From positions 100,276,210 through 100,340,209 of the forward strand of contig CM061063.1 of the NCBI GenBank assembly GCA_030762895.1: a stretch of 64,000 bases of DNA. Direction: 5' to 3'. Source of the stretch: Sophora flavescens. Lineage: Eukaryota; Streptophyta; Magnoliopsida; Fabales; Fabaceae. Numbering within the stretch: position 1 is the first letter of the stretch; each line of letters opens with the position of its first letter. This document shows, one piece after another, positions 25,353 to 38,100 of the stretch. A program made the position numbers and the translations under genes. The notes beneath the pieces are model-generated. The model saw only the letters and a list, made by a program, of their open reading frames with translations. It searched no databases and was not told the DNA's origin.

Positions 25353-27980
25353 ATTTTATTTCTACTTTTACATCCATTATTCCTGCATATTTACACAAAA
25401 ACCACAATTGTTGCAGTCAACACAATTGTTCAAATGTATTCAAAATATAAGTGTTCAATGCAGCATTGCATGTGTTTGTCTGCAAACCCATTAACTATAC
25501 AATCAAAGTGCAACACTCTATACAGAAACTATATATATATATAACTGGATATAAGTACACCACTCTGTTTCTAAAGTATTCAAATTCCCTAGGTAAGACA
25601 AAATCAAAGTGCAGCAACTATGCAGATCTCAATCCTTAAGAAACCAAAATCAGAAAACCAACATACATCTACAATTAATCTACATTTACAGCTTCTGTTT
25701 GTTTTTCATGAGACCAAGACAACACCAAAGTAATGTGTCGAAATGTGATCCAAAGACTCTGTAAGCATACATCTTTGCATTTCCACCACAAAGACTAACC
25801 TGTTACATTTGGGATACAGCGAGACTAATTAGGTAAATACTACTGTAGCAAGAAACAGAATTCAAATCAAGCATTAACAAAGTGTAACAAAAATAATAAG
25901 TTTGAACTTATTTTTCTCCTAGCAGAGCACATCAACTGAAGGCATGTACCAAGGAAAAACAAATACATAGATAGTTTGGGGTTGATAAATATAAGCATTA
26001 TTCACATACCAATGAGTATTTTTGCAGCTACGTGATCAATTTGACATAATCAAGCGAACTTTTCAACAATATAGCGACACCACTCTTCCTTGACTTGGAT
26101 AGTTGAGCAGTGGAGTATGTGGAGCATTTGAAGTCGAGGAAATCCTGCGACATAAAAATTAAATAAATTAAGTTACAATTGCTAAAACATTTGAACAGTC
26201 ACAATTAAAAGCTAAGTAAACAACATACCGCCATTGGTATTTTAGCTTAGTTCTGCAAGATAGTCTCCTTCATGAAACATGACATAGTACCCACAATCTG
26301 TCTTGTTGGGTTGTCTTGGGCACTATAAAAATAAAATAGTAAATCAATATAGTTTTTTTTTATCTAATTGCGCATTAAGTTTTTGCAAATATCACCTGTA
26401 TCTGAATCCATTTAATATTGGTTGCCTTTAAACGGCACCTTAGCTCAGATATTTGCGCGATAAACTTGCAAACCACTAATCACAAAATCAAGCAGACTTC
26501 ATTAAGAAACATATTTTCAATCATCACAAACACACGCATGCTCACGTCGAGCGGAATCATAGAAAATCGAAATATAAAAACATGCTTATGTCCGAACAGG
26601 ATTCTTTAGTTTAAGGCGATCCCAGAGATCAACATACAAGGGATCCAAGATAGTAAATAATCTCTTTTCAACAATATTTATCACAGACCACACGTAATGA
26701 TTCCTACAAAAATGTTGAGATAACAAATCCTGCATTACCAACTTTTATGTGGGTTCATTGTGGAATTAAGTCCTATAGGATAAGCGATTCACCAACATTG
26801 CATGGTGCTAAAAACAAGTGGCTGATATTCTCTTTCTTTAGTTTGCAAACCGGTCAACTAGATACGTTGTTCATGAATCCCTCCCCGAAGTAGCCGTATG
26901 TATTTGTTTGGTGTGGGGACAAGAACGGAAACCTCCTCGTTATTTCCTTTGGAAGCAACAATTCTTCATACAAATACCTTCAATTAAAATATAAAATGGA
27001 TTACACCAATGACATACATCATTATTTAAAATGGGAAAGACTAAAAAAAATATTGTACACGTTAAACCTGATTTATTACTCCGATATATGCGGAAATAAC
27101 GGAATGGAATACCCATTCATGATTTACAACTTCTGCGATATTTAGTATTGAGCATCTCGATGAAATGGTTGCTAAAAATATTTTGTTCCATCTCTACATC
27201 CAATTGGTCAGCATTTTTCATATTCTTTCGTTCATGTGTTTTAAGGAAATTCAAATATTCGCAGAGAAGTTGTAGTTGAACCATTTGTAGGTGGGTTGGC
27301 CTCGAAAGTTGCCTCCTTTATTTTTCGGGGTTAGATTTCGACTCCTTTGTATATCCGAGACACTCGCCCTTGCCTTTAGTTTTTTGCGGGTGCGGAAATT
27401 TTGCATTTCAATATGCCGTTAGTGATCAACTAATGTAATCCAATATCGTATATGAAAAGGTGGAAAAATGCAATTACATGCCATATTAATTACAACCACG
27501 GGATCAATTGGCCATGCCACATAAGTACTATTGCATCTCCCTCCGTCATCACATCGCATCAACATAGAACGACAATGGCGTCCCCCTCGGTTGTAACATC
27601 AACTCCAACTTTCACATGGTTAAGGGGGTACTAGTCCAATGGTGCATGTAACTTTGGCTCATTTATACTTTACCCATACAACATCGCGATAGTTTGGGGC
27701 CGATAAATATAATGGCACGAGTTGGCGCCTAATCAATCATAGATTAATAAGTTCTGAATTAGGGCATCCAATTGAATGTATTTAGCTGCGAATGCAATAC
27801 TAGTAAAAAAAAGGCATGCATTACTCTCGAAGCTCTTTGTGGATGGTAGAGTGCACCATCTTTGATGTTCTTGGACCGTGAGAATTAGCCTGCCTCTCCT
27901 CATCATCCTTTTGTTTGACTTTTCTTCCAAAATGTTCAATCTCTGAGAGTTGAGACTTCAATGTCTCTCACTTTTTCGGT
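25353..27980. other. CACTA interior without recognisable coding sequence
   Basis: This AT-rich stretch holds only short frames on either strand, and none resembles a protein I know. By position, between the terminal repeat and the 3' end of the transposase-related segments, it is the 3' non-coding part of the element and possibly eroded exons of the accessory gene. Confidence 0.5.
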
Positions 27981-27986
27981 TTAGAG

Positions 27987-29109
27987 TTATTTCTTGCACG
28001 ACCTTCTGGGTGGGAAGTAATCTTTTGTGAGACGTCGAAACCCACACCCTAACACGCTTGGGGTTTCTCGGCACACCTGTGGCTTTTGCAAGAATATCTG
28101 CGACCAAAAGTCTTCTATCTCTCCTCTACCATGTTGTGTGAGTTCCTCCGACACATAGTTATTGGTGAAATGCAAATGTTAAAATTATTATATATTATCA
28201 TATGAAAATAACAATTGATAATGTAACCGTTAGTCTACTAACACATTTATTCCCACACGCTGCGTAATTTTGTTGTCAATTACACCGCCTTGTTCTCGCA
28301 AGCTTTCCTCCCCACACAATATGGCGTTTAATTTTCTTAACTTCCGGCCCGCCTCCCGTATCGTATATTGAGATAATATAAATTGACCAAACAGTTTAAA
28401 GTCATATTTACCACAAATGCATTAAATATATATATATATATATATATATACATACCATCATCTCAATGTCAGAGATACCCCTTATGATGCTTTGTAAGGG
28501 CATGCGAGGATCTAACTACTGTTGCGATTTTCATTGCTTAATTTCTATTGAGACACATATAAGTAATATTAATACATGGTGAAGGTCATATGTACGTATT
28601 GCGATAAAATTATAAGGACTATCGTGAAATTAAACATACGGGAATTGTGAAATCTTGCGTATTGCTATAAAATCACCTCACTCATCCCTTGATATGTGGA
28701 TATTTTGATGGAAGTGCTCCTCATTGATATTCCGTTGGCATCTCTTAGAAATGTTTTTGGTCAATCTAGTTCTGAATGCCTATGTAGGTTGCGCCTGGTA
28801 CAAATTTTTCCAGTTCATCAACATTAAAAGACATCCGTAAAACAATATAAACCAACGTGTCAAAGTAAGTATGTTTACATAGTTTACAATATAATTTATA
28901 AATTTTAACAATTACTTGTCAGCCCATATATACTCTTGAAACCATCCAAAAGCTTCATCCTTCCAATTGGAACAAATAATTTGGGACCGTTTCGTGAAAC
29001 AACTTGCCCCAATGTATCCCTTCAAATATTTTACCATTATACGAATAGGTTGGTCCAAGAATTCCATTGACCTAATAAAAATAATAAAGTAATTAAATCT
29101 AGATATCAA
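27987..29109 (-). pseudogene. Decayed Transposase_24-like (accessory TnpA-type) segment of the CACTA element
   Basis: On the minus strand near 28050-28100 the frame reads DILAKATGVPRNPKRVRVW. This resembles the conserved tail of plant Transposase_24 proteins (a D-L-x-KALGTPEHxGRVRGVG-like motif). Upstream, 28920-29050 encodes KYLKGYIG...NWKD...W, comparable to the start of the same domain. Several frameshifts and stops separate these blocks. The order after the TNP2 segments matches the usual two-gene layout of plant CACTA elements. The identification rests on motif memory, so it is moderate. Confidence 0.5.
28426..28450. repeat. (TA)n microsatellite
   Basis: About 12 uninterrupted TA units lie within the CACTA interior. 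Confidence 0.95.
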
Positions 29110-29922
29110 ACAACATTATGAAACTTAGATTAGTAAGTAATTACATCAAATTTTGTCCTTTACTCTAAGTGTGGCGGATGACCCGCCTTCATATCTGTTG
29201 TTCAGCGTCTAGCAGCTGGTATCACTAGAATTACTTGAAGATGCCATTTACCTCTAAAATATTAGATACAAGATAAAACATCAATGGACATTAATATAAC
29301 ATTAATTGATGCAAAATACTTAAAAAACAACTATGAATAACAAAATCAACACTAGCATTCTTACGGAAGATGCTAACTATAATATAAAAGGATCGAGAGA
29401 AAGTTCATTTAAACCCAAGCTACTACATTCATGTTTAAGTCAACCTTTTTCTTTCTTCATTTGATTGAGATTTGTTTGTCTTTTATTAATGCGAAATGGT
29501 GGATTGACTCAAAAGCCCCTCATCATGATCATCTCTCATATACATACCATCATCCCTAAAGTTGGATCAATCTCAAGTGATCAGAATGTCCACGACGAAA
29601 GGATGCATCTTCGATATCAACATCTCGATGGTCTTGATCATCAACATTAGTAATTACTTGTTAGTCAAAGAACAATGGACCTTTTCATATCAGCTGGATC
29701 AAGTGACATAGAACACTTGTAGAGCTTGAGATGCTAATATAAAAGGCTCATCTTTATACCCCACCCTAATAAGATCCACACCGCATGGTAACCCTGACTC
29801 ATCAAGCGAACAGCATATTATTGTCAACCCCCCCTTAACCAAACACACCAACCTTAAACTTTGTGTAATCCAACTCCCATATGTTCAATGACGTAAATTA
29901 TGACATATTGCATATATCGGGT

Positions 29923-30123
29923 TTAAATCTTTCGCATGAGAGTGCACACTGAGCTACTATAGTCATACCATGCTTTTGGAATCAGATCCATCATCTTGTT
30001 CTTTTTTTGTATAAATGTGTACCCATTAATTTGATAACCGTGGTAAGAGAGAACACATGCAAACTTGGACATTTGGACTAACCATCTCAATCTATTTGAA
30101 AGCGAAGTATCATATTTAGTCAA
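29923..30123 (-). pseudogene. DUF4216-like remnant of the CACTA transposase
   Basis: The minus-strand frame contains YHGYQINGYTF, like the INGYTF/INGFRF motif of the DUF4216 domain that follows DUF4218 in plant TNP2-type transposases. It is only 66 codons long and lacks flanking context. The order on the minus strand is as expected (TNP2, DUF4218, DUF4216). Confidence 0.55.
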
Positions 30124-30416
30124 CTACGCATAAATGTGATCTCTTAGCCTACGTTATAAAACAACGATTGTGTTCTCTAGTTAGCCAATTTTGATCTTAT
30201 TTGGATACAAACTCTTAAGCATGTCCTTGTGTTTTTCAACATATGGCTCGAACTCATCGGCAAATTATGCGAGAACATATAAGTGTGCTTGGTCCCATCT
30301 GTCCTTGTTATAGTCACTATTTCATTTCCGGTAATTCCTTGCCCCATCATTCTCCAGCTGGGTGACGAGACTTTGGCGCCACATGATTAAAGATTGGATA
30401 GGTATTGGTACAGAAT

Positions 30417-32494
30417 TCATGAGCCTTGACAATATACTCGTTCCCAACAATATAACCATACGGTCGTGATCGGGTTTTTCACATACCCTTTTAATATCTT
30501 CATATAACGCTCCAATCGGTACATCCATCTCATATATTTGCGCCCACACGCTTGTGTTCTAACAAGGTGAATGGTTAGATGAACCATTATGTCAAAGAAT
30601 GAAGGTGGAAAGTACATCTCAAGCTCTCGCATAAAGTCACAACAATTTCTCTTTGCAATGATGGAAACTTCGGGGTCAATCACTTTGTTTGCAAATTGCC
30701 TTGAAGAAGAAACAGAAGCTTTAGTCAGGCCCCGCACTTTGTTGGAAAAATAGACCGTATACCAATGGGTATCAATCGGCTCCATGAGAACATGACAATC
30801 GTGGGACTTTTTTAGACCTTTTAACTTGAGATCTTTCAAAATACGAGGTTCCTAATGTTTGAAGAGTACCCCTCCTAAACCTTAACTCTTCCAAAGAAAC
30901 TTACAAAAACAGTTTTTCTTTTCTAGATAGAAAGTGTAAGCTTGGCTCTGGGAGGAAGATATGCACTTTTACCCTTCTTCGTTGGGCCCCAATTCTCTTC
31001 TTATTCCCACTATAACCAAGTCCAACCTTGCATTGAGTGCCATCTTTAGTCTTCCCCGGCATGGTAACGTTCAATGACAACTATCACGTATTTTTTTCAA
31101 CGCATCACATCGAGGAAATGTTCATACATATGATTTCCGCTATGGCAACTGGAGAAAATGGGCACTTTTCTTCCCACCTCTTATGATAATATCCGCAAAA
31201 AGGTTTACCGATGGATATTCAAATCCTTTACCTTTTCAAAAGTTGATCACCCGTCAAAGGTGAAGGGCTTCTACCTTCTCCGAGTTCCCATTAGCAACGC
31301 CTTTCTCCACCACCGGTAATGATGACTTGGATGCAAAAATCTACGATGCCAAGAAAGACATTCTTCTTGCAATGTTCCTAACCACATCCAATCCGTACCC
31401 TCTTCACATATGGGGCACACATCGACCGCCGATGCTATCCCTACTGCATTACTCGTAGGGTCGGAAAATCATACTTATCCCAAACAACATAGCTCTCAAA
31501 TTGAAACTTTTTTCCCTTATACCCATCATACACCCTCCACACTGTCTCCCACAGTTGTTTCAAGTCTTCAATCAAGTGAGTCAGTTAGACGTACATGTCA
31601 TTTCCTGCTTGATTGAGCCCGAAAAATTAACATAGATAACATCATAAATTTGCTCTTCATGTACGCACATGGGGATAGGATGAAATCACCAAAATCACAG
31701 GCCATGTACTGGTGAGAGCTACTTTGAACACCATGCGAGTTAAACCAGCGGGCTAATGCAAGTCGAGAGTTTCTTTAATCTCGCCCAAAATCGGGATAAT
31801 CATGGGACAATTTCTTCCATTCGGGAATGCAGGTATGCATGCCTTGCCATCTTTGGATCCTTTCATCCTCATGCCATGTCAAGTGCTTTGAATCTTCGGA
31901 ACATCGGTAGATTGCCTAAATCTGGGTATTATGGGAAAATACCACACAACCTTCTCTGGATCTGATTCTTTCTTCTTATATCGTGAGGCATTACATTTAG
32001 GACACATAATAGCGATGCATATTCATTCCGAAATAAATGCAATCGTTAGGACAAGCATGTATCCTCTCGTGGCTCATGCCAATGGGCGTGTATTTGTTTA
32101 GCCTCGTATGTCGATGGGAAGCACATTATCATCTGGCAGCATGTCTTTCAATAGTGTGAGTAAGTAGTAAAGCTCTTGCTCGATTGCATCGTTGCGCGTT
32201 CAAGTTATACAACTTTAACATCGCCGACAATCTTGTGAATTTAGTACATCCATCATACAATGGATTGCTCTTGCATCAACAACCAACCTCCCCAGACATT
32301 TGTGGACAATCCGAAGATCTCTTCAACAGCATTTGCAATGTCTTCAAAACGATCGCCCTCGCCAAGTATTTGTGTCGGTATCGTATGATGAATATCTCAC
32401 CACGATTCCTCATTTCACTAGACTCGGCTCTTGTCTCACCATGTTTTGTCCAACATGTATAACTTTGATGAGTTCCATTACACTAAATGTTCTT
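30417..32494 (-). pseudogene. Broken TNP2 transposase (Transposase_21 plus DUF4218) of the CACTA element
   Basis: Read on the minus strand from the gap leftward. Near 32150 the frame encodes DMLPDDNVLP. Near 31930-32005 it encodes CPKCNASRYKKK followed by VVWYFPIIPRF, a hallmark of the Transposase_21 domain. Near 31460-31600 it encodes IDVYLTHLIEDLKQLWETV. Near 30600-30840 it encodes LKGLKKSHDCHVLM and LEMYFPPSFFDIMVHL...RWMYRLERYMKILKGYVKN, which is DUF4218. Many frameshifts and in-frame stops interrupt it (for example three within 120 codons around 32000), so no transposase can be made. The N-terminal part would lie in the gap. Some indels may be assembly errors next to the gap. Confidence 0.8.
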
Positions 32495-32994
32495 NNNNNN
32501 NNNNNNNNNNNNNNNNNNNNNNNNNNNNNNNNNNNNNNNNNNNNNNNNNNNNNNNNNNNNNNNNNNNNNNNNNNNNNNNNNNNNNNNNNNNNNNNNNNNN
32601 NNNNNNNNNNNNNNNNNNNNNNNNNNNNNNNNNNNNNNNNNNNNNNNNNNNNNNNNNNNNNNNNNNNNNNNNNNNNNNNNNNNNNNNNNNNNNNNNNNNN
32701 NNNNNNNNNNNNNNNNNNNNNNNNNNNNNNNNNNNNNNNNNNNNNNNNNNNNNNNNNNNNNNNNNNNNNNNNNNNNNNNNNNNNNNNNNNNNNNNNNNNN
32801 NNNNNNNNNNNNNNNNNNNNNNNNNNNNNNNNNNNNNNNNNNNNNNNNNNNNNNNNNNNNNNNNNNNNNNNNNNNNNNNNNNNNNNNNNNNNNNNNNNNN
32901 NNNNNNNNNNNNNNNNNNNNNNNNNNNNNNNNNNNNNNNNNNNNNNNNNNNNNNNNNNNNNNNNNNNNNNNNNNNNNNNNNNNNNNNNNNNNNN
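32495..32994. other. Assembly gap of 500 N
   Basis: Exactly 500 N; the round number suggests a scaffold gap of unknown true length. CACTA sequence lies on the left and satellite on the right. Confidence 0.99.
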
Positions 32995-34536
32995 CTCTGC
33001 CATATGATCGATGCATTTCCAAGCACTTTGTTGTCACTTCTGCTGCCAATGAGTCACGCACCCATATCATGCTGTGGGCCCACACCACCCGCTATGTACC
33101 CATTCAAAGGAATTGGAACTAAGGTTTTTAACCTGCGGTCTCGTTACGGTGTGTTTTTCTACTATGTTGTTAAACATATCCAAATGATATAAAGATCAGA
33201 ATTATTATTTTTCATTCATATTTTTATTAGCATCCCATAATTTTTTTGTATTTGTTTACTAAGTTTTAACATTGATCAAACTTATCTTAATTATTGGCTT
33301 CCTGTCTTTGTCAATTAATATAAATGTCCATATGTTATGAATTATTTTTTACTCTTTTATGATTCTCTGCGACTCATCTGTCCACGCTACAACTCGGATC
33401 ATCGACCAAGCGTAAACCAAATCGTTCGGCGGCGTATTGTAACACGAGGTCCATTACGATCTGTTACTGCCCGGCACCCCCATATTGCAACCTACATGTT
33501 AATCTGCATATGTCCGTGCATTTCCACATAATTGTTGTCTATTCTACCGCCAATGGTCATGCACCTTATCATGCTATTGAGGGCCCCACGCTCCTTTGTG
33601 TCCCATTTAGGTGGAACTAATGTTTTAACTTGCGATTGCAGTTGCGGTTGTTTTTCTACTACGTTTTTAATATATTAATGATAAAGATAAATAGGTATTT
33701 TTAGTCCTTCAATTATTTATTTATTTAAATTCATCCTTTATTTTTTAATATTATTGTTTACATTTTAACATTAGTGAAACATGTCTTAATTATTAGCTTC
33801 ATAATGTCTATGTCAATGCTTCATAAATATCCATATATGTTGTTATTTTTATTTTTTTTATAATTTTCTACCTATTTAACTATACTTAGTCCACCTTCCC
33901 ATTCAGACCTGACTTACACCAAGCGCCCGCTAGCCTGGATTAACGGTGCGTGCCGAGCAAGCCCCGCCATTGCGATCTATTCCGCGGCGGCATCTATCGC
34001 AACCTACGTGTGCTTCTGCCGTATGATCCGGCATTTCAAGCATTGTCTTGTCTTCGCCACCAATGGTCACACCAGTATCATGCTAACAGGCCACACCACC
34101 GCTCCTTTTGTGTCGCCCTTAAAAAGGTGGAACTAAGGTTTTTTAACTATGATTAGGTAGTTTGCGGTTGTATTTTCTACTATCTATTTAAACATATCAA
34201 ATGATAAATATAAATTGGTATTTTTGTCCTTCAAATTTTTTTAATCCCGTCCTCTATTTTTTAATAATTGTTTTACTAAGTTTTAACATTAGTAAAACTT
34301 ATCTTAATTATTAGCTTCAGCATGTCTTTTTCAATTAGCCTTAAAATATCCTGTGTTGAAGATTTTTTTATTTTTATTCTATGATTTTCTCCGTTTTTAA
34401 CTCATCTTCATCCACCCTCCCAACTCAGACCTCGACTCACATCAAGCAGCCATCGACATCATTCTGCAACACATGTTAAGAAAGCCCCCACCATTCGATC
34501 TATTCGCTAAGACGGCAGCCCTTATTGCAACCTTCA
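32995..34536 (+). repeat. Satellite block, about 2.8 highly diverged monomers
   Basis: The landmarks CTCTGCCATATGATC, GTGGGCCC, GGTGGAACTAAGG and AACATAT are recognisable near 33000, 33500 and 34000. Single-base deletions are frequent (for example CACGCTCCTTTGTGTCCC near 33590), far more than in 5544-22468. The block starts at the gap and ends at a solo LTR. Confidence 0.88.
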
Positions 34537-34721
34537 TGTCATAATAACACCCCTAGGGCATTGCGATTAACTTGTTAAGCGGAAAAATAAAACTTTATTC
34601 CTTGGTTTCTTTTGGAAAATATATTTTCTTAAGTTATAATCCATTTAAAACGTTGATAAAAATGTTTGCTTTTCTTTTTCTTTTAAAAACAACCACAACA
34701 ACGTAAATATACAGTATATGG

Positions 34722-34756
<35 letters not shown>

Positions 34757-37700
34757 AGCATCGCTATCTGCATATTAATTGTTTGCCACAACTAGACCTT
34801 AATAAGTATGAGGTCCTTTCAAAACAAACATAAGGTAAATAAAAACCTAGCTAGGTCTTAACTAAGGATAGTCATAGTAGAAGAGAACGTCGGCGTTAGG
34901 CCAAGGGAACTTCCTCTGTGTCGTCCAAATCCTGAGTGGTTCATACGGGCTCGGATATAATATATATGCATAAATTAAGCAGACAATAAGGCATGCAAGA
35001 GTGAGAAAACCAATAAAGGAGTTTAAAATGATTAACCCATCCGCAACATAAAATTAACATCACATACACGTTTATAACAACATAACATTCATAATAAGGC
35101 AAATAGTTTATCAATGGTTTCACACCCCCGAACACCTCATTTAAAACTATGCATAAACACTTCATATATTCACAATAAAATTCTGTGCTCAATCTCATGA
35201 GATATCCCAACGCCGTGATAAGTTGATCAAGCTAGATAGGAAATAAGAACTTCTTTAAATACCATAGTACACGTCGACACAAACACGGTGATCACCATAT
35301 ATGGTTACCGCCTTTGTCAATTCGGGAGCGGTGATCACTTGGTATATGTTTTTCATTGTCAACCAGGAGTACAATGATACGTCATGACATGAATATCGTC
35401 ATGATACCATGATTAACAAATGGCACGTCCGTTAACATGCATAAAACATTTTGTTCTCATCATTTTTCTTAGTGTTCAATCTTTTCTTTGCAATGCTCAA
35501 AAGCTCTAAAGCCATTCACCATTTCAATCTCTTAAGATTTTAATTTAACCGCGGACTCAGAGTTAAAAGTGGCTCCCAATCAGAACCACACAGACCGATG
35601 TATGGGGCTTAGGTTGGTGGTAATGAAATAATGTTCAAGCAGTGTTCACTGAATGCGTTATTTGCAAGTAATAAGGACACAAAGTCCATAGGACACCAAA
35701 GCAGTAAGAACACTCATTACCCCAGGCGTCTGGTTTACTAAGTTCAATATCCAGTCTCTTAGTTTCGTAAAACTTGACTTAGAAAATCATCTCAAATGGA
35801 AAATTCTTTTATAAAATCTAAGATACTAAATCTTTTCTAAAAACTTCATGTTTCCAAAGAGAGTCACAAACTCAATCTTGGTTTAAAATAAATACTAAAG
35901 TTTTAAAAATATTTTCAGTCGATACTTTTCTAAATTACCATCGTTAAACATTTTAAAATCATTAAGCCAAATCTTAGCTTTTTCCAATTCAATAATTCAC
36001 AAAAGTCATAATTAAGTTATTTTCGAAGATTAATTTCATGAAATAACTTTTGCAATAATACGGAATTTCTTAGTAAAAATTAGCAGTACAAAAATAAGTT
36101 ACGTTTACGTCCTCACTATGACTTATAATTTACTTTTACTGTAAATCAAAAAAATAATAATATTTTCAAATATTTCTTATTTTCAAATCAAATATTCCAT
36201 CAATATTATATCTAATATTTCTCCCGATTAAAAATTAAATATAATTTATAAAGCTTCTTAAAGCTTTTATCTTGTTAATTGATTGGTATTGACACTGTCA
36301 CTTCTCAATCAACAATCAGGAATAATTTTAAATTAATTGACCCAGGCAGATCATGCATCAAAACACTATAATATACTTCTTCAAATAAATAATTAAATGC
36401 ATATAAACAAACACAGATAAATAACACAACTTTAAGCCAGCAACCAGCAAACCAAACGCTAAACACCGCAAACACAGATAAATAATACAGACCAACAACT
36501 TGTTAGCACGTATCCATCGAAAAAATCCCTCCGGGTAATCCCCTCTTACTTCTCGAAGAACTCAACTTCCGATTAAAAACTTTACCGCAAATCCGGAAAT
36601 AGTGAGCACTCGTTACGATGCAATTCTTTATCCTTAACAAACCCGATCAGCAATCAAATCAAACAAATACAATCACCTATACACTAAAGATAGGTCACGA
36701 CCTCATCAAGGTTTTGTGACTAAAAATTTCTAAAAGTGCTTAAAGTAATTTGATTAATGATTACGAAGAAATTAAGACAATGGATTATTGATTAATCAAC
36801 AAGTTTGAATCAAAAACTTCCAACTTCCGAAGAAGACCTAGGTTCGGCCATGATAGATAAATGAAGCTAGAGATTTTTGTTTGATAAAATAACGGATTCA
36901 ACATGAACACATACTGAAAGATGATATCCAAGATTATTTATGAGGAATGAAACTCTTCCTCAACCAACCATATAGGGTTTAAAGCCATGACAAGAAAAAG
37001 AAGGAGGAAGAAAGCTTGTTTACAACAAATCTCTTGGATTGTGAACATATGTATGATGACAAAACATAGAAATTGGTTTCCTTATTGGGATTTTTTTTAT
37101 GATTTTTATATCATTTTCAAGTGAAGAAAAAATGGGAATGAGCATGATGAATAAAGCTTTAAAACAAGAAATGAATTGAAGAACATATAGCTAGATGATG
37201 AGGAACATGAATACCTGTTGGATTTTGAAAATTAGCAGGGAATCACAAAGTTCATTCACAAACCAAAACTTTCTTGTGCAAGGAAAATAAAACAAGGAGT
37301 GGAAGTTTGATGAAGTTGGAGGAAAGTTTCAAGAATGAACTAGTCTTGACTCATCAGAGTTTATGAGCGAAGTTGGGTGTAATACTTTGCGTTGGAGCTT
37401 GAAGAAGTCCAGTCCATGTTCACTTGATTTCAATCATAAAAATGCTTAAGACATAACAAGGCATAGGAAAAGTTAAGAATGAAATTTGCTTCATGCCAAA
37501 ATAACATCTGCCATGATATTGGAGCCTCAAGAAATTCCATATCGATTATGGTTTGGAAACACTGGAAATTGATCCTTCAGTAGAATATGCATGAGAGATC
37601 TAGTTTAGGGACCAAGAATTAATTAAGAAAAGTTTAAGGATCTAAATGCAATTATTTAAATTGTTAACAAAACCATGTGCCACGTTAATCCTGTTTCACA

Positions 37701-38100
37701 TAGGTATTTCATCTGAACCATCTTGAAAGACTTAAAGATAAAATCCTTTATGCCCAGCTCACAAATCATGTTACAAAACTCAAGTGGATTTAGAATGTGG
37801 AAATATTATTTCATTTTTGGTGAAATATTTCTAAATAATCAAATCAGTTGAAAATAAATGAAAACCTTAGGGATTTTTTTTAGATTTCGAGTCAAGGTGG
37901 GGGTACTAGATGGTATAATCATGTGTCGGTAATTTCCACAGACCAAGTTTTACGACTTCCAACCTAAATTTTAATCTTTCTGTCGGTAGAGTGTAAATAA
38001 GGTTCGGATTATTTAAAAACATTTTATAAGTCTCGAATAACAATATCAGCGTATTTATATACGTTTTGATATTCTGAAATGATAAAGCATCAGGTGTCCA
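34537..38100 (-). mobile_element. Reverse-oriented solo LTR of a diverged long-LTR family member
   Basis: The segment interrupts the satellite between CAACCTTCA and TGTGCGCTCTGCC. In reverse complement it starts TGGACACCTGATGC and soon reads ATATTGTTATTCGAGACTTATAAAATG in two pieces, comparable to the start of the 1225 LTR. Its other end contains AAGCGGAAAAATAAAACTTT, the counterpart of AAGTTTTATTTCCGC near the end of that LTR. It is 3564 bp, has no coding region and has no second LTR. CATGT occurs at both junctions (34535-34539 and 38099-38103) and may be the target duplication, but this conflicts with the TG...CA placement, so the exact edges are uncertain by a few bases. Confidence 0.78.
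34725..34754. repeat. (AT)n microsatellite in the solo LTR
   Basis: Fifteen uninterrupted AT units. Confidence 0.95.

Larger units (their letters stand above)
25007..32494 (-). mobile_element. En/Spm (CACTA) DNA transposon, one end visible, running into the assembly gap
   Basis: The left end is CACTACAAGC, the typical CACTA terminus, directly after satellite CCCAT (3-bp target duplication expected to be CAT). It is followed by a subterminal repeat array and then by decayed TNP2-type transposase sequence on the minus strand: TNP2 core, DUF4218-like, DUF4216-like, then Transposase_24-like segments from right to left. The opposite terminus (expected to end CTTGTAGTG) is not present before the N gap, and satellite has resumed after it, so the right end lies in or at the gap. 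Confidence 0.85.

Noticed and set aside
25451..26609. Small ORFs in the CACTA interior as possible exons
   Set aside because: They are on the strand opposite the transposase segments and resemble no known protein.
32300..33192. Reading frames spanning the N run
   Set aside because: They consist almost entirely of unknown bases and carry no information.
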